A stretch of 64,000 nt of DNA, from the NCBI GenBank assembly GCA_025330725.1, contig JAIWND010000003.1, positions 186,001 through 250,000 on the forward strand, in the 5' to 3' direction. Shown here piece after piece: positions 20,845 through 33,467 of this stretch. How positions within the stretch are numbered: the first letter of the stretch is position 1; every line of letters begins with the position of its first letter. Under the pieces are notes generated by a model that searched no databases, was not told the DNA's origin, and saw only the letters and a list, made by a program, of their open reading frames with translations. Source of the DNA: Chlamydoabsidia padenii. Taxonomy: Eukaryota; Mucoromycota; Mucoromycetes; Mucorales; Cunninghamellaceae. The position numbers and the translations under genes were made by a program.

Positions 20845-22981
20845 CTAAACTACATTGCTAAAATATACGTTATAATCCTTTTCCATACTATCAGCATATC
20901 CAACGATAGTGCTTGAGAAGGGAGACTTTTTGCGGACCAGAGCCAAACAACACTGCAGATTCACCTGGATAGCAGCCTTGATATCTTGATCACCATACCC
21001 AAACCGAGTCGCCTTCAGTAGAATATCCCAAGCATTCAAAGTGACCCTTTCATCATACTGACAAGGATGATGTTGTGCCAAATAATTCAAGAGATCCACG
21101 GCATAAATGGCCACCGTCACCGAAGTCCGTGCAATCAAGTTATCAAAGCCCACATACCCTGATTCCAGCAAGGCCGCCACCACCTCCACCTTGTCGCCGT
21201 CTTGAGGTATAGACTGTATGATATGTTCCAATCTGTCCAGTCGTGCCAGCCAGGATTCCCCCCATTCTCCGTCCACATGCCCACCTGATGTCCGCCACTG
21301 TGTCGCCAAGATGTTCCTTGCTTCCAGATCCTCAGGTGATTCGCATACATGTGTTTTCGCCATCATCAAGTATTCATTAAACAGAGTCATTGTCGTCAAG
21401 AGAGGAATTTCATCGGGTGCCTGATCCCACAGTAGTGTTGTTGTACCACCATTATGTGCCGGTGCAAAGGTGTCCAATACCGACGAGTGCAAACGGAACG
21501 ATTCAGGCAGCCGTAAGTACCATCGCCTTGTTGCCATTTCAATCATATGTCCTAAAATATCCAGATAATCTGTCCCAGTGTGTGGTGCATGGTGGATGAC
21601 TTGATGACATTCTTTATGGAGTTGGGTGATATAGATGGTCAAGAGAATATGTCGAGTTTCGCGTTCCGAGTCGTCGTCAGTGGGATGCAGTAAATAGGCC
21701 TTGACATGACAATCTTTTGAAAACCGTCGGCTTTTATATGATCCAGCCATCAATTGTCGATGTTTCGTTAAATGTTGAGGTGATAATACTTTAATAAGCT
21801 GAAGTTGTAATCGTTGGAAGAGAATAGTGTGTTGTTGTAGTTGTTGTTCCGCCAGAATCACGCCCATCCGATCTGCCATATCACCATAGTAACGACTTTC
21901 TTCAGGTTGTTGGATCAATAATTGATAAAAGGCCATCAAGACATAGGTCGCATATATTTCCAGACTGGTATGATCAAAGTGTTCCATTACGAGAGCCCGT
22001 GCTTGATTAAAGTAGAATCGGCCATAGTAAGTGTAATTGTGAGGAATGAGGTGGAGCATATGGTGACAAGGGGTGGCGCATGCAACCGCACAGAGGGCAA
22101 GGACGGCAGGTGATTGCATTATATCAGGATGGACAAGGAGATCGATGAAGGAAGGGACATGAATAGCGAGATGCTGGAGATGTCGACAATACAAGTAGGC
22201 CTGTAAAAGTTTCCAGGTAAGTGAGGTGATGGCTTCCTGTTTTTGCTGTATCAGATTAGTTGGAATGAAGGTGTCTGTTGTTACTGTATGTGGCAGATGA
22301 GTGATATGTTTGTATCGAGATAAACCATACTGTCTCCACATTACCGTCTGCAGCATCCTTGCTGATGCACCTTCATTCCCTCGAGTTGCTGCTGAGCCAA
22401 GAGAGCGAGGAATCCCTTTGTGTTGTTCAATCATTGCAGAGAGATATTCCAATAATTCCGTGTGAGTTTTGATATTGGTGAGTATAATCAAGTTGCTTTT
22501 ATTGAATGATAGTGACCAAGAGTTGCTTTCCACTCCAGTAGTAGGAGAATACCATGATTGTTGTTGTTGTTGAATTAATTGAGTGCTGTCTCTAGTTGAT
22601 GCTGGTATAGTAGAAGATAAGGTGTCGGAAGTCTTTCTGGCAGCTGTTGTCACTTGTCGAAAGTCCGTTATTTCTTGTTCCATGGTGTGATACTGTTTTT
22701 GCAATAGATCCACTTGTTCGAGTAGCTGATATCGTTGCAAGTATTCTTCGTCAAATGGTGTGAGTACATTGGTATACGTACAAGTGATGTTGGAAGCCAA
22801 ACATCTATATAGTGTGTGTTAGTATGAATCGAATCGAGGGAGTAATTTTACCTTTGGCATGGTTTGTCATAAGTACAACGACGTCTCTTATCACGACACT
22901 CTGTCAAAGCAACAGAGTCAGATATTGAATAAAAGAAGAATTTATTGTTTATTTACCATCACAGGGTGCTGTCTTCTTCAT
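20845..22981 (-). CDS. Zn2Cys6 fungal transcription factor
   Basis: Three exons (22981-22957, 22900-22852, 22804-20845) join in frame to 677 aa. The joined N-terminus CDECRDKRRRCTYDKPCQRC, ending LASNITC, is a perfect C-x2-C-x6-C-x5-C-x2-C-x6-C binuclear zinc cluster split over three exons. This is why the large last exon alone looks zinc-less. A coiled-coil linker follows (YLQRYQLLEQVDLLQKQYHT). The rest is helical, in the style of the fungal-specific transcription factor middle-homology region (FIPTNLIQQKQEAITSLTWK, ARALVMEHFDHTSLEIYATY, LMAFYQLLIQQPEESRYYGD). The target pathway cannot be told from sequence. The promoter element is 81 bp upstream. Confidence 0.9.
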
Positions 22982-23061
22982 TGGGATGTATATAATACTG
23001 TAACAAGAAGAAGAGAGCGGAAAATTTGTTTTTCCCAATCCATGCTGAAATAAAATGAAAC

Positions 23062-23074
23062 TTTCAAAACCCGC
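23062..23074 (-). promoter_or_regulatory. GCGGGTTTTGAAA element of the Zn2Cys6 gene
   Basis: TTTCAAAACCCGC on plus, one mismatch to consensus, 81 bp before the ATG at 22981. Confidence 0.5.
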
Positions 23075-23640
23075 CCAGGTACCCTTTTTATGGGTTTTTG
23101 TCGCTAGAGAACTGAATCAAAGTCATTGATGTCACTCTAACTATTTACCATCTGCTGGCAGTTGATATATTTGATAGTCTTGTAGAATACAAACTTACAT
23201 TAGCTCGTAGCTCGATGGGATTTGATTTGCGTTTGATTGAGCCCGATTTTGACATTTGGTGTCGGGATTGTAAATTTCATTAAAAGCTTGAGAAACCTTT
23301 ATCCTATATTTTATTCTTTTCAGTTGTCTCTCTTTTTACGAATGTATATAGCCTGAATAATGTCACTTGTACTTTTACACAAAAAACTTACTGTAACGAT
23401 CATCGTCATTTGTGATCTTGTTATGAATGTAGGTAAAATACAAATAACCCTTGTGTGTCTAACATGAAACTTACCTTTTATCCAACTCTTGCCAAACCCA
23501 TCAAGAACGAGCAAATGATATGAATGAATCTGTCAATACGAGGTGGGATAGTAACTGAAGAGGTAAAAATAGAGTACTAGAGTCAACATAGGTTGACTAA
23601 CTCTGTTAGTAGATGGTTTTTGGAAACTCTCTACTGACTG
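23075..23640. other. Intergenic region
   Basis: Two loose element-like pieces (GGGATTTGATTTGCG near 23219 and TCGGGATTGTAAATTTC near 23263). No gene seen. Confidence 0.4.
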
Positions 23641-23642
23641 TT

Positions 23643-24360
23643 TTATAATCTAGTCTCTGCAAATCTTGATAGTATTAATACGACAACAACTAAAACTGGA
23701 CATACAATAACGGGCACTGACCATAGGTAGCGCATCAAAGGGATAAAGGAAATGTGAACCAAATCAGCCTTTGGTAGTTTGCCTTGATAGAATGTAAGTA
23801 GGGTGGTAAACCAAGATTATATGTAAGGTACTCACTGTCTCTCTTTTGCCTTATAGATCATCGGATTCTTTTTACATTCACCGATATGACAGGATGTGTT
23901 CACTTGTTTGCAAATGATACTATCAATTAACCGCAAACTCTCCCCTAGCGTCATGGTCGAATCAATGTGGGGTGGAATCTGAAGGAAGCATGCAAAAGGA
24001 GTGAATGGACGAAAAATGCAACAGGCTCTTTGGTCTTACTCAACATGGTGATGATGGATGTTTTTGTGGAACACTTGGATCCTTAGTACATTAGTCAAGT
24101 ATAGTTTATGTTGTCTTTATTTGACTTTATTACTTTATTTTATAATAAATACTGTATACAACTTTGATGATTATGTACAAGAACAGGGAACAGAGATGTC
24201 TTTGGTAATTACTGTTTTTCCAGGTTTCCTACACCCCTCAGGAACCCTATGTATTACTTTTTTGAACGTGGTCTACCAGGAAGTGTATAGGTAAAGGTGT
24301 CTGACAACAAAAGCTTATCAAAGGTATCCCTGATCTACTCTTCCTCCAAAAAAGGAAGTC
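23643..24360 (-). pseudogene. Probable relic of a membrane-protein gene, minus strand
   Basis: Short exon-like pieces below the usual ORF size. One, bounded by TTCAG (near 23981) and GTGAGT (near 23838), reads MTLGESLRLIDSIICKQVNT then SCHIGECKKNPMIYKAKERQ. After a TATCAAG acceptor (about 23787), another frame reads GKLPKADLVHISFIPLMRYL, a TM segment (VPVIVCPVLVVVVLILSRFA), then a stop at 23643. The junction phases do not match (needs one extra base), so a frameshift or a missed exon is implied. Further upstream, DTFDKLLLSDTFTYTLPGRP sits after in-frame stops. Family not recognised. Confidence 0.4.
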
Positions 24361-24964
24361 GGTGTTTGAAGCTTGCATTGATTACCATTTTATCCTATGC
24401 TGTGGGATATGATCCATATATGCTAGAATAGTCATGACATTTTAATCAAATAACAAGAGATAATTGAGTGATTAAGAGCCCTCGGTCATTGGAATCGAAT
24501 AAATCTCTTATAAAAAAGATAGAACTATCTCAAACTTGACCCTCTGTCCAATCCTAGTCTTTTAAACAATCTTTTTGAAACGTAGACTATATCATAGCTA
24601 TTATCTTAAACTAATACTTAAAATATAACAGTAGTGTAGCTACAGTACAACAAAACACTGTTATATATAAATAAATTCCTGCTGTTGTTTTTAAACGCCA
24701 AATCGTACGGACATCTCAAACTTCATCACCAGAAAACGTTTAAATTCCGCTTTTAAAACACCGCTTTTTTGCGCAACTATGTGCTGATAGTAATGTAAAT
24801 GGAATGGAGTGTCCCCACAAAGATGGGGGCACGGAGAGAAGATGGGTGGAGAGAGACTGCATATATAAATTTGGGCCCTACAACGAGTAATGAAATCTCC
24901 CCAAATTGGGAATTACAAGACTCATTGAATAATTGCTAGGTGCATTGAATTTTGGTGTTCGACG
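24361..24964. other. Intergenic region
   Basis: AT-rich; one element-like GCGGAATTTAAAC (minus, 24738-24750) with no intact gene next to it. Confidence 0.4.
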
Positions 24965-25340
24965 TTTGAAAATGAAGCTTTCTTTCGCCTACATAGAAAA
25001 AAAAAACTTTGGTCGCAAAGAAAAGGTAAAAGTCATTGCAAGTCTAAACTTACTAACACAAAAGTCTTGGTACTTGGACTTGCGGTAAAGTATGTTGGAA
25101 ATGGGTCATAGTGTCCACATGACCACTTTAATCATTAGCATCCGTTGACAATGGAGCGGTAAAGCTCCTTCCAACTCTGACTAGGAACTGGCGGGATTTG
25201 AAAATGAATTTTGCTTCTGTCTGTAAAAAAAAGTCTTCTGCAAAAAACGGGTAAAATTCATTACAAGCTTGGACTCTTAGTAAGGAATCAAGGTAAAGCC
25301 GGGGTTGAATATGGTGGGTTTCATGACAGGCAGGTTGACA
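24965..25340. repeat. Degenerate tandem duplication (about 200 bp unit, two copies)
   Basis: Copy 1 (about 24965-25130) and copy 2 (about 25191-25340) share in order: TTTGAAAATGAA, a CTTTCTTTCGCCT/TTTTGCTTCTGTCT block, a run of A, GTAAAA-TCATT-CAAG, and a GGTAAAG stretch. Copy 2 begins with an exact promoter element (GCGGGATTTGAAAA). A third diverged relative of the central part lies at 40322-40450. Confidence 0.5.
25191..25204 (+). promoter_or_regulatory. GCGGGATTTGAAAA element in repeat DNA
   Basis: Exact consensus at the start of repeat copy 2; no intact gene follows within 400 bp on plus. Confidence 0.45.
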
Positions 25341-25550
25341 CAAGGGACTTGGTGCTTAGCTTTTAACCTGAATACCATAACCATTTGACGTCTAATAAAG
25401 ATCCCTTCTTATCGTATCACTTATTTTTTATTGAATTGATTGACTACATCTAGACATAATCCTAAAAATTGTACGATTTCCCCAGCACTGACCACCTCCT
25501 ATCTTTGAGACACTCTTGTCCATTGTTTGAATGATTGATTCACCATCAAT

Positions 25551-25670
25551 TTTCACACGCTATCATTTCCCAACACTGATCACCAACTTTTTTTCCCTTC
25601 ATCCTTTATGTCTTCTTTCCGCTCTCCTCCCGCCACTACCAATGTGATCAGCCAGACTGCAATGGTTATT
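25551..25670 (+). pseudogene. Broken duplicate of promoter plus first exon of the 26137 gene
   Basis: Matches 25940-26165 in order: TTTCACACGCTATCATTTCC, the motif AACACTGATCACC, the CTTCATCCTTTATGTCTTCT block, and CCACTACCAATGTGATCAGC. The start is followed immediately by a stop (ATG TGA) where the intact copy has ATG TGG. After that stop, SARLQWLF still tracks the SARLQRLY of the intact copy. So this is a dead partial copy. Confidence 0.65.
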
Positions 25671-25770
25671 TGCTGATTGAATCATGGTTTGATTAGGAAA
25701 AAAAGGGGGGGTCTATTGATACACATGACGTTATCATAACCAGACTCTTTTTTGCATTGATCGGAGTTTA

Positions 25771-25783
25771 TTTGAAATCCCGC
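25771..25783 (-). promoter_or_regulatory. GGCGGGATTTCAA element
   Basis: TTTGAAATCCCGCC on plus, lying between the broken and intact copies of the small gene; about 355 bp from the ATG at 26137, farther than usual. Confidence 0.4.
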
Positions 25784-26136
25784 CACTATTACATTTTAGC
25801 TTCTTTACATGTACTGATTGATGATCAGCATGAATTGATCGTTTGTAAATAGTGAAACTGACTCAAATAAATGTGCTTATACCGTTTATAACATTGAAAT
25901 ATAAGGGTTTGCTCCATTGAATTGATTGGTTTATCGTTCATTTCACACTCTATCACTTTCCCCAACACTGATCACCTGCTTTTTATTACTTCGTGTATCC
26001 TATAAGAAGGCTCTACTATACTTCACCTTTTTTCTTTCTTTCTTCATCCTTTGTCTTCTTTACGCTCTACTTTCTCCACTTCCAATATAAACTCTCTCAC
26101 CTCTGTCTTCTATCCGCCCTCCTTTCACCACTGCCA

Positions 26137-26332
26137 ATGTGGTCAGCCAGATTGCAACGGTTATACAACCAAACAATTCACGTAGTAATGCTGGCCACTT
26201 GGTATGAATCCTCTCTCTCTCTCTCTCTCTCCATTCCTTTTTCTCCATTCCTTTGTCTCCTCTCCTTACCTACGTTCATTTTTTTTTCCCAGGAAGCTAT
26301 GGCAACCCATACACACTGCACTTCGGTGGTAA
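26137..26332 (+). CDS. 34-residue small protein, two exons
   Basis: Exons 26137-26201 and 26293-26332 join in frame: MWSARLQRLYNQTIHVVMLA then TWKLWQPIHTALRW and stop. The intron (GTATGA...CCCAG) carries a CT repeat. The leader is CT-rich like other genes here, and AATAAA follows at about 26474. The peptide is basic, with an aromatic N-terminus and one hydrophobic stretch (TIHVVMLATW). That resembles small mitochondrial or ER membrane subunits, but no family was recognised and this is inference. A broken duplicate of promoter and exon 1 lies 0.5 kb upstream. Splicing could extend it (the stop codon is embedded in GGTAAGTT), but no later acceptor gave a frame. Confidence 0.5.
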
Positions 26333-26689
26333 GTTTTATCATTTCCATAGACAAAAGGGGCTGATCACAGTACTAACTGACTGTTTGATCTCTTTTGCTA
26401 TGTATAATTGCTTTTTATCATTTCTTTCAATCACTTTTAAACATCGTATATTTTTATGTTACTTTTATTTAATTAATAAACCTAGTAAAGAGTAATGAGT
26501 ACCCAGCTCGATAACATACATGATGTAACCGAGCGATCATATCAATCTACAATAATCAAATTCGTTCCCCGTCGATACACACACGCAATAGATATGTCAA
26601 ATCAAAAAGCATTTTTATTATTAAGAGTATTATAAATAGTAAGGGTAAACAGGTAGTAGTAATGATAATAAAGTTAAAAGATATCATAA

Positions 26690-27705
<1,016 letters not shown>

Positions 27706-27794
27706 GGTTGGTTTGGATGATGTGAACAATTAAAAGAAAGAGAGAGAATCCGATAAAGGCGGGGAGGAAGAGGAGACATCATAACCCAGCAAAA

Positions 27795-27807
27795 TCGGGA
27801 TTTAAAA
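27795..27807 (+). promoter_or_regulatory. TCGGGATTTAAAA element of the ArfGAP gene
   Basis: 90 bp upstream of the ATG at 27705, reading antisense to the gene; GC replaced by TC at the first positions. Confidence 0.5.
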
Positions 27808-27941
27808 ATACATCATCTTTTTTTTTTTCCTTCACCTTTTTGGAAGAAAAGGAAATTCTACCGGAGGGTGAATTGGTTCGTTTTTTTTTTTTTCTTTGGT
27901 TGGACAAAAGAAGGGTTCCCACTTCAAAAGTCTTTATTAGG

Positions 27942-28034
27942 TTAGGCGCCAGTAAGCCATGATGGTAAAGGCAAAGGAGGAGGTACCAAATCATCGATGT
28001 TTACTGATTGAAGCATATTCATGTATGGTAAAGG
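27942..28034 (-). other. Possible microORF or last exon with poly(A) signal
   Basis: On minus, MNMLQSVNIDDLVPPPLPLP then SWLTGA-stop, directly followed by AATAAA (27935-27940). The piece looks like a real C-terminus. Upstream only a T-rich frame continues, so it could be a small gene, or an exon whose partners I cannot find. Confidence 0.3.
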
Positions 28035-28289
28035 TGGCGTGTTCTCAAAGAGAGTTACAATTATGTGGTATGTACAAGTGATGAGTGATGTGTGTGTGTA
28101 AAAATAGCTTGGATTAGAAAGAAAAAAAAAAAAAAAAGGTTCGGATTTCAATAAAGGAAATCAGAGAAATACACCTTTTTCTGTTTTTTCTCTTTTTCAA
28201 TTTTTTTTTTTCTTTCAACTCCTTTCTTCCCTTCTTCTTTTTTTTTTTTTTTTTTTCTTCTTCTTACACCACCCCATTCTACTTCCCAA

Positions 28290-28706
28290 ATGACTCCTAC
28301 TTTCCAATTAAACTCACTACATTCATCAGTATCAAGTACCTGCTGCTCTCAACCAAACATACATACGAAGCGACCTTCAGATACGTCATCCATACCTCCT
28401 TCTCATACATGGTGGGATGAATCACAACTTGACCTTGACCTGGCGGACGACACTATTATTGGTATTGGACCAGAAGAACAACTCAACCGGAAACAACGAC
28501 TCAAGCAGAAACTAATTACGACGATGAAGCATACACACCATTCACACCAAAGGACTTCTTGGTTATCCAGTTCTTCTTCAAACTCCTCGCTCTCTTCTAC
28601 ACATAGTTTATCTACCCCTAGTATTAGTCAAACACCTTCCTCTACCTCTTATTCAAAACTATCTCGTCCCTTTATCCAATTGAAACATTTGTTAAAAAAG
28701 CACTAG
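28290..28706 (+). CDS. Small Ser-rich protein, function unknown
   Basis: Single exon, 138 aa, after a T/C-rich leader typical of this window. The N-terminal half has TWWDESQLDLDLADDTIIGI then GPEEQLNRKQRLKQKLITT, a likely amphipathic helix. The C-terminal half is Ser/Thr/His-rich and ends basic (PFIQLKHLLKKH). No domain recognised. A degenerate promoter element (TTCGGATTTCAATAAA) sits about 140 bp upstream. Confidence 0.6.
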   Translation: MTPTFQLNSLHSSVSSTCCSQPNIHTKRPSDTSSIPPSHTWWDESQLDLDLADDTIIGIGPEEQLNRKQRLKQKLITTMKHTHHSHQRTSWLSSSSSNSSLSSTHSLSTPSISQTPSSTSYSKLSRPFIQLKHLLKKH

Positions 28707-30144
28707 GTGATAGATAGATTAATAATATATACTTTTTTCCCCCCCCCTCCCTCTCCATTTTGATTCCACATTGTACAGCTTATATGACCCATTTGATTTT
28801 ATATATAAACCAAAATTCTTCTTTTTTTATTTTATATAATCGTTGCTTTATACATAGATTAGGATATTGGATGATTTTAATCATATTATGCATATAGAAT
28901 AGAACTTTGATATAACACTAATAAAAAAAAAAAAAGCATTCACACTACATTCTAAAACAACAAACATTTATCATATTCTTCCGACTTTATACATTGACCC
29001 TCGGTAAAATTCAACATGGGCTCTTATTGATTATGTATACATTCTACTACACAGGGAGTTTAATTTGGTTAGTTTTTATAAATAGTAAATTCTTTATTAC
29101 CTCATCAAGCTCATCACTCGTCCCCTTTTTTCTTCGATAAAGAGATTGGTATTTCCAGAATATATATATATTCTACATTGGCTGTCAAATCCCATCGCAT
29201 AAAGTAGTCTGATAACAACAACCCCCTCTTCGATTCAAATAATGGGATAGGACAAATCAAGTTAGCATCACTCCTTTCATTTTACCTGCGTTTGAAAAAA
29301 AAGGGGGGGAGCACAGTCGGGATGTGAATTCTCTCTTTCTCTCCCTCGACCGGAGGGTGAAGCCGACCCAGTAGAATGCCGATTTCATGCTACCCGATAG
29401 GGTCATGCCGGATGATTCTATATTAATGTGCCGTCCTACTTTCTATTGTATGTACTGTGCATGAATGGACGGAGAGGCAGTTGCTTGATCATAACTGCTC
29501 ACAAAGTGTCGCCTCGATAGAGTGTGTGGGTCTATACAGTAAAGTCCGCATGACAAGCTCGAAAAGTGATGTAGACGAAACCCAATCAGGAACTTGGCTT
29601 GTTTATTAAGTCGGCGGGATTTAAAAACATTGGAAGACACAAGTAAGAAGTGGAAGCCTAAGGTTACCGAACTTGTAAAAATACCTTGTCCTAGTTTTCT
29701 TTATAATGATAGATTGGATCATCTTCATAGGGCTTTCAAGCCTTTGGCTCAGCAGGTCTAGAAATTCATGCAAAAAAAGGGCTATTGAATCCCCGCTCCT
29801 CTTGAAAGAGATACAAAAGTAGAGCTTAAAACAAAAGTGGCATCAACATGTTTTATCTTATAAAATGTCTGGTTATCTGTTATATGTTTGTGATACTTAT
29901 AGTTTGCTTCTTCATGTGGGTCCAATGGTTATATAAATCCATAATGCAAGAAGAATGAGTCTGACACCGATACATTAATCTCAAGGACTTGTTGCTTTTC
30001 ATATAACATAGAACATTCACGATGAAAACAAAAAAAACAAAAAAAACAAAAAAAAAGACACGTTCATGATAAGCTGTGCCTCCCAACAGATTTTGTACCA
30101 TACAAATATGATCAGGGTACACTGTGGTCATGAGGAAAGACTGT
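28707..30144. other. Intergenic region, 1.4 kb
   Basis: No supported gene. Contains two element copies without a gene (29614-29628 and 29784-29796) and a moderately GC-rich stretch at 29350-29420 that does not fold as a tRNA. Confidence 0.5.
29614..29628 (+). promoter_or_regulatory. GCGGGATTTAAAAAC element without a gene
   Basis: Preceded by CG; no intact gene starts within 600 bp on either side. Confidence 0.45.
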
Positions 30145-30158
30145 ATTTCAAATCCCGC
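30145..30158 (-). promoter_or_regulatory. GCGGGATTTGAAAT element of ATG9
   Basis: ATTTCAAATCCCGC on plus, 118 bp before the ATG9 ATG; a T run follows 40 bp downstream. Confidence 0.6.
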
Positions 30159-30276
30159 CCTCCGCCGTCTGCGCATAGTTCAAGTTTTCATTTTTCAATT
30201 TTTTTTTTTTTTCCATTTTTGCTCTTCTTTCCATCCTTGATATCTCCCACTCCTCCTCCTTTTCTGTAATATCATA

Positions 30277-33173
30277 ATGACTGAATCAAGTCTTTTACAC
30301 TCACAACTCTCTTCAGATGATGAAATCAACATGGATGCTCTCTCGACAAAAAAACTGGGCAAACGACGTGCAACAAGTAATAGAATCCAGTTTTTACCAC
30401 AACATCGATATCAACAAATACAACAACAACATATATCCGATAGTGAACAAGACCAAGATGAAGAGGATTTGGAGGCGCCTGCTTCATTATTGATTGAAAC
30501 AAAACGATCACCACTGCGGCAAGAAGAAGCATCATCATCTTCTCCCAGGCGGAGGCGACCCTTGTGGCAAGAACAACAAGCTCCTCAACGAAATAACCAA
30601 GTATCGACTTTTGACCGTACAATGTGGCGCTGGACTAATGTCGAAAACATGGACGACTTTTTCCAAAAGGTGTATAATTATTATCAAGGTAAAGGGTTAT
30701 ATTGTATACTCTTGGCAAGGCTACTGAATCTGTTGGTCTTGGGCTTTTTAATCTTCTTTTCGACTTTTTTGGTCGGCTGTATCAATTACTCTGATATACC
30801 TAATCATCACTCTTTATCTGAAGTCCTTGTCCCTCACTGTTATTCCAGGTAATAATATTAAATCTCTTTATCAATTAAACATGGGGTCCTAACACTTGTC
30901 TCTTTTTTTTCTTTCTTTCTTTCTTTCAACTTAGACTATCGTCCTCGACATTTCTCTTCTTAACCATGTTTATCATTTGGTGGTTCTGGCAAGCCATTCG
31001 CTTCCTCCGTGATATCCCTTCTCTTAATGAAATGTACAACTTTTACCACCACCTATTGGAAATACCTGACGTAAGGGGAAAAAAAAGTAACAACAATATC
31101 ACGTGGATGGTCGAATCTAACCTTAACTTGTCACTCTCTCTCTATCCCCTTTATGTTAATAGAAAGATATGCAAACAGTCTCCTGGCAGCAAATCCTTAG
31201 CCGTATCATCGATATACGTGAAACCAATCCAAACACCGCACGATCTTCACCACTTCGATTAAACGCTCATGATGTTGCCAATCGTATCATGCGCAAAGAC
31301 AACTACTTGATTGCTCTCTTCAACAAGGATATTCTCAACATCACTATCCCATTCCCTTACTTGCGAACCAAATACATGTTTACTCGGGACCTGGAATGGA
31401 ATCTGTCATTTTGTGTCCTCAGTTATGTGTTTGATGATCGTGGCCAAGTCCGAAAACGGTTCCTGAAGGAAAAGAATCGTTCGCTATTGGTGGCAGGGTA
31501 ATACTATATAATAGAGGAAAGGACAATTGATCTAATATTGATACTTTATCGATAGGTTACAGAGACGGTTCGTTTTTATGGCCCTATTGAATTTGGTCTT
31601 TACTCCCTTTATACTGGTCTATCTTGTCGTCCACTTCTTCTTTCGCTATTTCGAGGTAATCAATAGATGACGATAATAATGATTGGGATACTGATTATTG
31701 TTTTTTTTTTATGATGATGCCGTGGAATGTTAGGAATTCCGTAAAAACCCAAGCGAAATCGGATCAAGAGGGTATTCACCTTTTGCCAAATGGAAATTCC
31801 GGGAATTCAATGAACTCCCTCACTTGGTGCGTGCTCGGATTAGCTCTAGTGTTCCTATCGCCAATAAATACATTGACCAATTCCCAAAGGAAAAAACTGC
31901 ATTGATGGCAAGGTAAATATATATATATATATAAAAGGGGGACCCTACTATATCAGCTACAATTCCACTCACATTAATGCATTACTTGATATCAACATAG
32001 ATTTGTGGCCTTTATAACTGGATCTCTTGCCGGTGTACTTCTTATCTTGACGCTATTTGACTCTGAAGCCTTGGTCAACTTTGATATCACTGCCAACCGA
32101 ACGGTCTTCTTCTACATGGGGTTATTTGGTGCTATCTTCGAAGTCAGCCGACGCATGATTCCTGACGAACATTTGATCTTTGAACCCGAGGTGCTCCTTC
32201 GGCAGGTGGTCGAACATACGCACTACTTCCCTAGTGAATGGCATGGTCAGCTACATACCGACGAAGTACGTGCTCACTTTTGCCAACTATTTGACTACAA
32301 GGTATCACTCTTCTTACAGGAACTTGTTAGTGTGGTGTTTACTCCTGTCATCCTCGGTCTCTCCTTACCATCCAGCGCCGAACAGATTGTGGACTTTTTT
32401 AGAGAATTCTCGGTGCATGTTGATGGTCTGGGCTATGTCTGCAGTTTTGCCCAATTCGACTTTGAAAAACATGGTAATATCAAGTATGGTGCTCCTACTA
32501 AGATTGACGATGACTACTACCTCAGTAAAGAAGGCAAAATGGAAAAAAGCTTTTTGAATTTTAAGGTAATCAAAAAAAAAAAAGGGGGGGAATGATGATG
32601 ATGATGGTCTAACCTATTGTGTTTTATATATAGGCAAACAATCCAGAATGGGAACCCAATGATATGGCAGGATCGGTATATCTCGACAGATTGACAGCAT
32701 TCCAAAACACCAAACGAACCACTAGAAGAGTACCTACTCCTACTAAAGAGCAACAGGCCTATCAACAACAGACTGAACACGATACGGACTCACAACAACA
32801 GGATATAGTACCACATTCACCACAAATGGAGGATCGTACAGCTACAGACGAAGAAGAAGATATCATGGCACAACAGTATTCCCCTTCAGGTTTTGCATTC
32901 CAGCGCACTCACTTTGTACCGACCATCCATCCCTCCAGCATGGAATTCTCAGACCCACCTACCACCACCACACAATTGAATCAATATGGCGTACCGGATG
33001 GACGTGTACCCAGCAATCTCGGTGATTCTTTCGAAAGACCTAAACCTGGTCATTCTGATACACACCTTGAAGACGAAGACGAAGACGAAGAAATACTGGA
33101 TCCAAATCAAGTACCTGGTATGATGGGATTACTCAATCAATTCTATGATTTGAACAACAAACCATCAGTATGA
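30277..33173 (+). CDS. ATG9: Autophagy scramblase ATG9
   Basis: Multi-pass lipid scramblase carried on Atg9 vesicles that seed the autophagosome. Seven exons join in frame to 808 aa: 30277-30848, 30935-31070, 31163-31497, 31556-31655, 31734-31912, 32001-32565, 32634-33173. A disordered N-terminus leads to the conserved [22 protein letters not shown]1 is [22 protein letters not shown]2 is [20 protein letters not shown]. The core has [32 protein letters not shown] and [20 protein letters not shown]. Later come [16 protein letters not shown] and [20 protein letters not shown]. The segment [20 protein letters not shown], then [20 protein letters not shown] and [11 protein letters not shown], is the ATG9 signature. 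The acidic C-terminal tail (EDEDEDEE) is disordered. The first promoter element lies 118 bp upstream. Confidence 0.96.
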
Positions 33174-33284
33174 TACACCTAGTTTTTAGTCTTTTATTTA
33201 ACTTGTTATATATATATATATATATATAAATAAACTGTGGGAGGGGGATTCAACGGACATGGAAAATCTGACAGGTTTGGGATG

Positions 33285-33299
33285 TTTTTAAACTCCCGC
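33285..33299 (-). promoter_or_regulatory. GCGGGAGTTTAAAAA element of RPP1
   Basis: TTTTTAAACTCCCGC on plus, about 168 bp before the ATG at 33468; one mismatch in the core. Confidence 0.5.
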
Positions 33300-33467
33300 C
33301 AGGGGCTGGATTTTTATTTCACCTGGATCCTTCCAATCCGTAGTAGTCTCTTTCCCTTCTTTTTTAACACTTATCCATAACGTATGTAATGTAGCACATC
33401 CATCCATCCATCCATCCATCACTAAAAACAAAGTCCATCATCATCCTTCCTTTTTTTTAAAAATAGC

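Noticed and set aside
29340..29420. GC-richer stretch with inverted pieces (GGAGGGTGAAGCC, CATGCCGG) resembling a structural RNA
   Set aside because: Does not form a tRNA cloverleaf or carry A/B boxes at proper spacing; no known RNA motif recognised.
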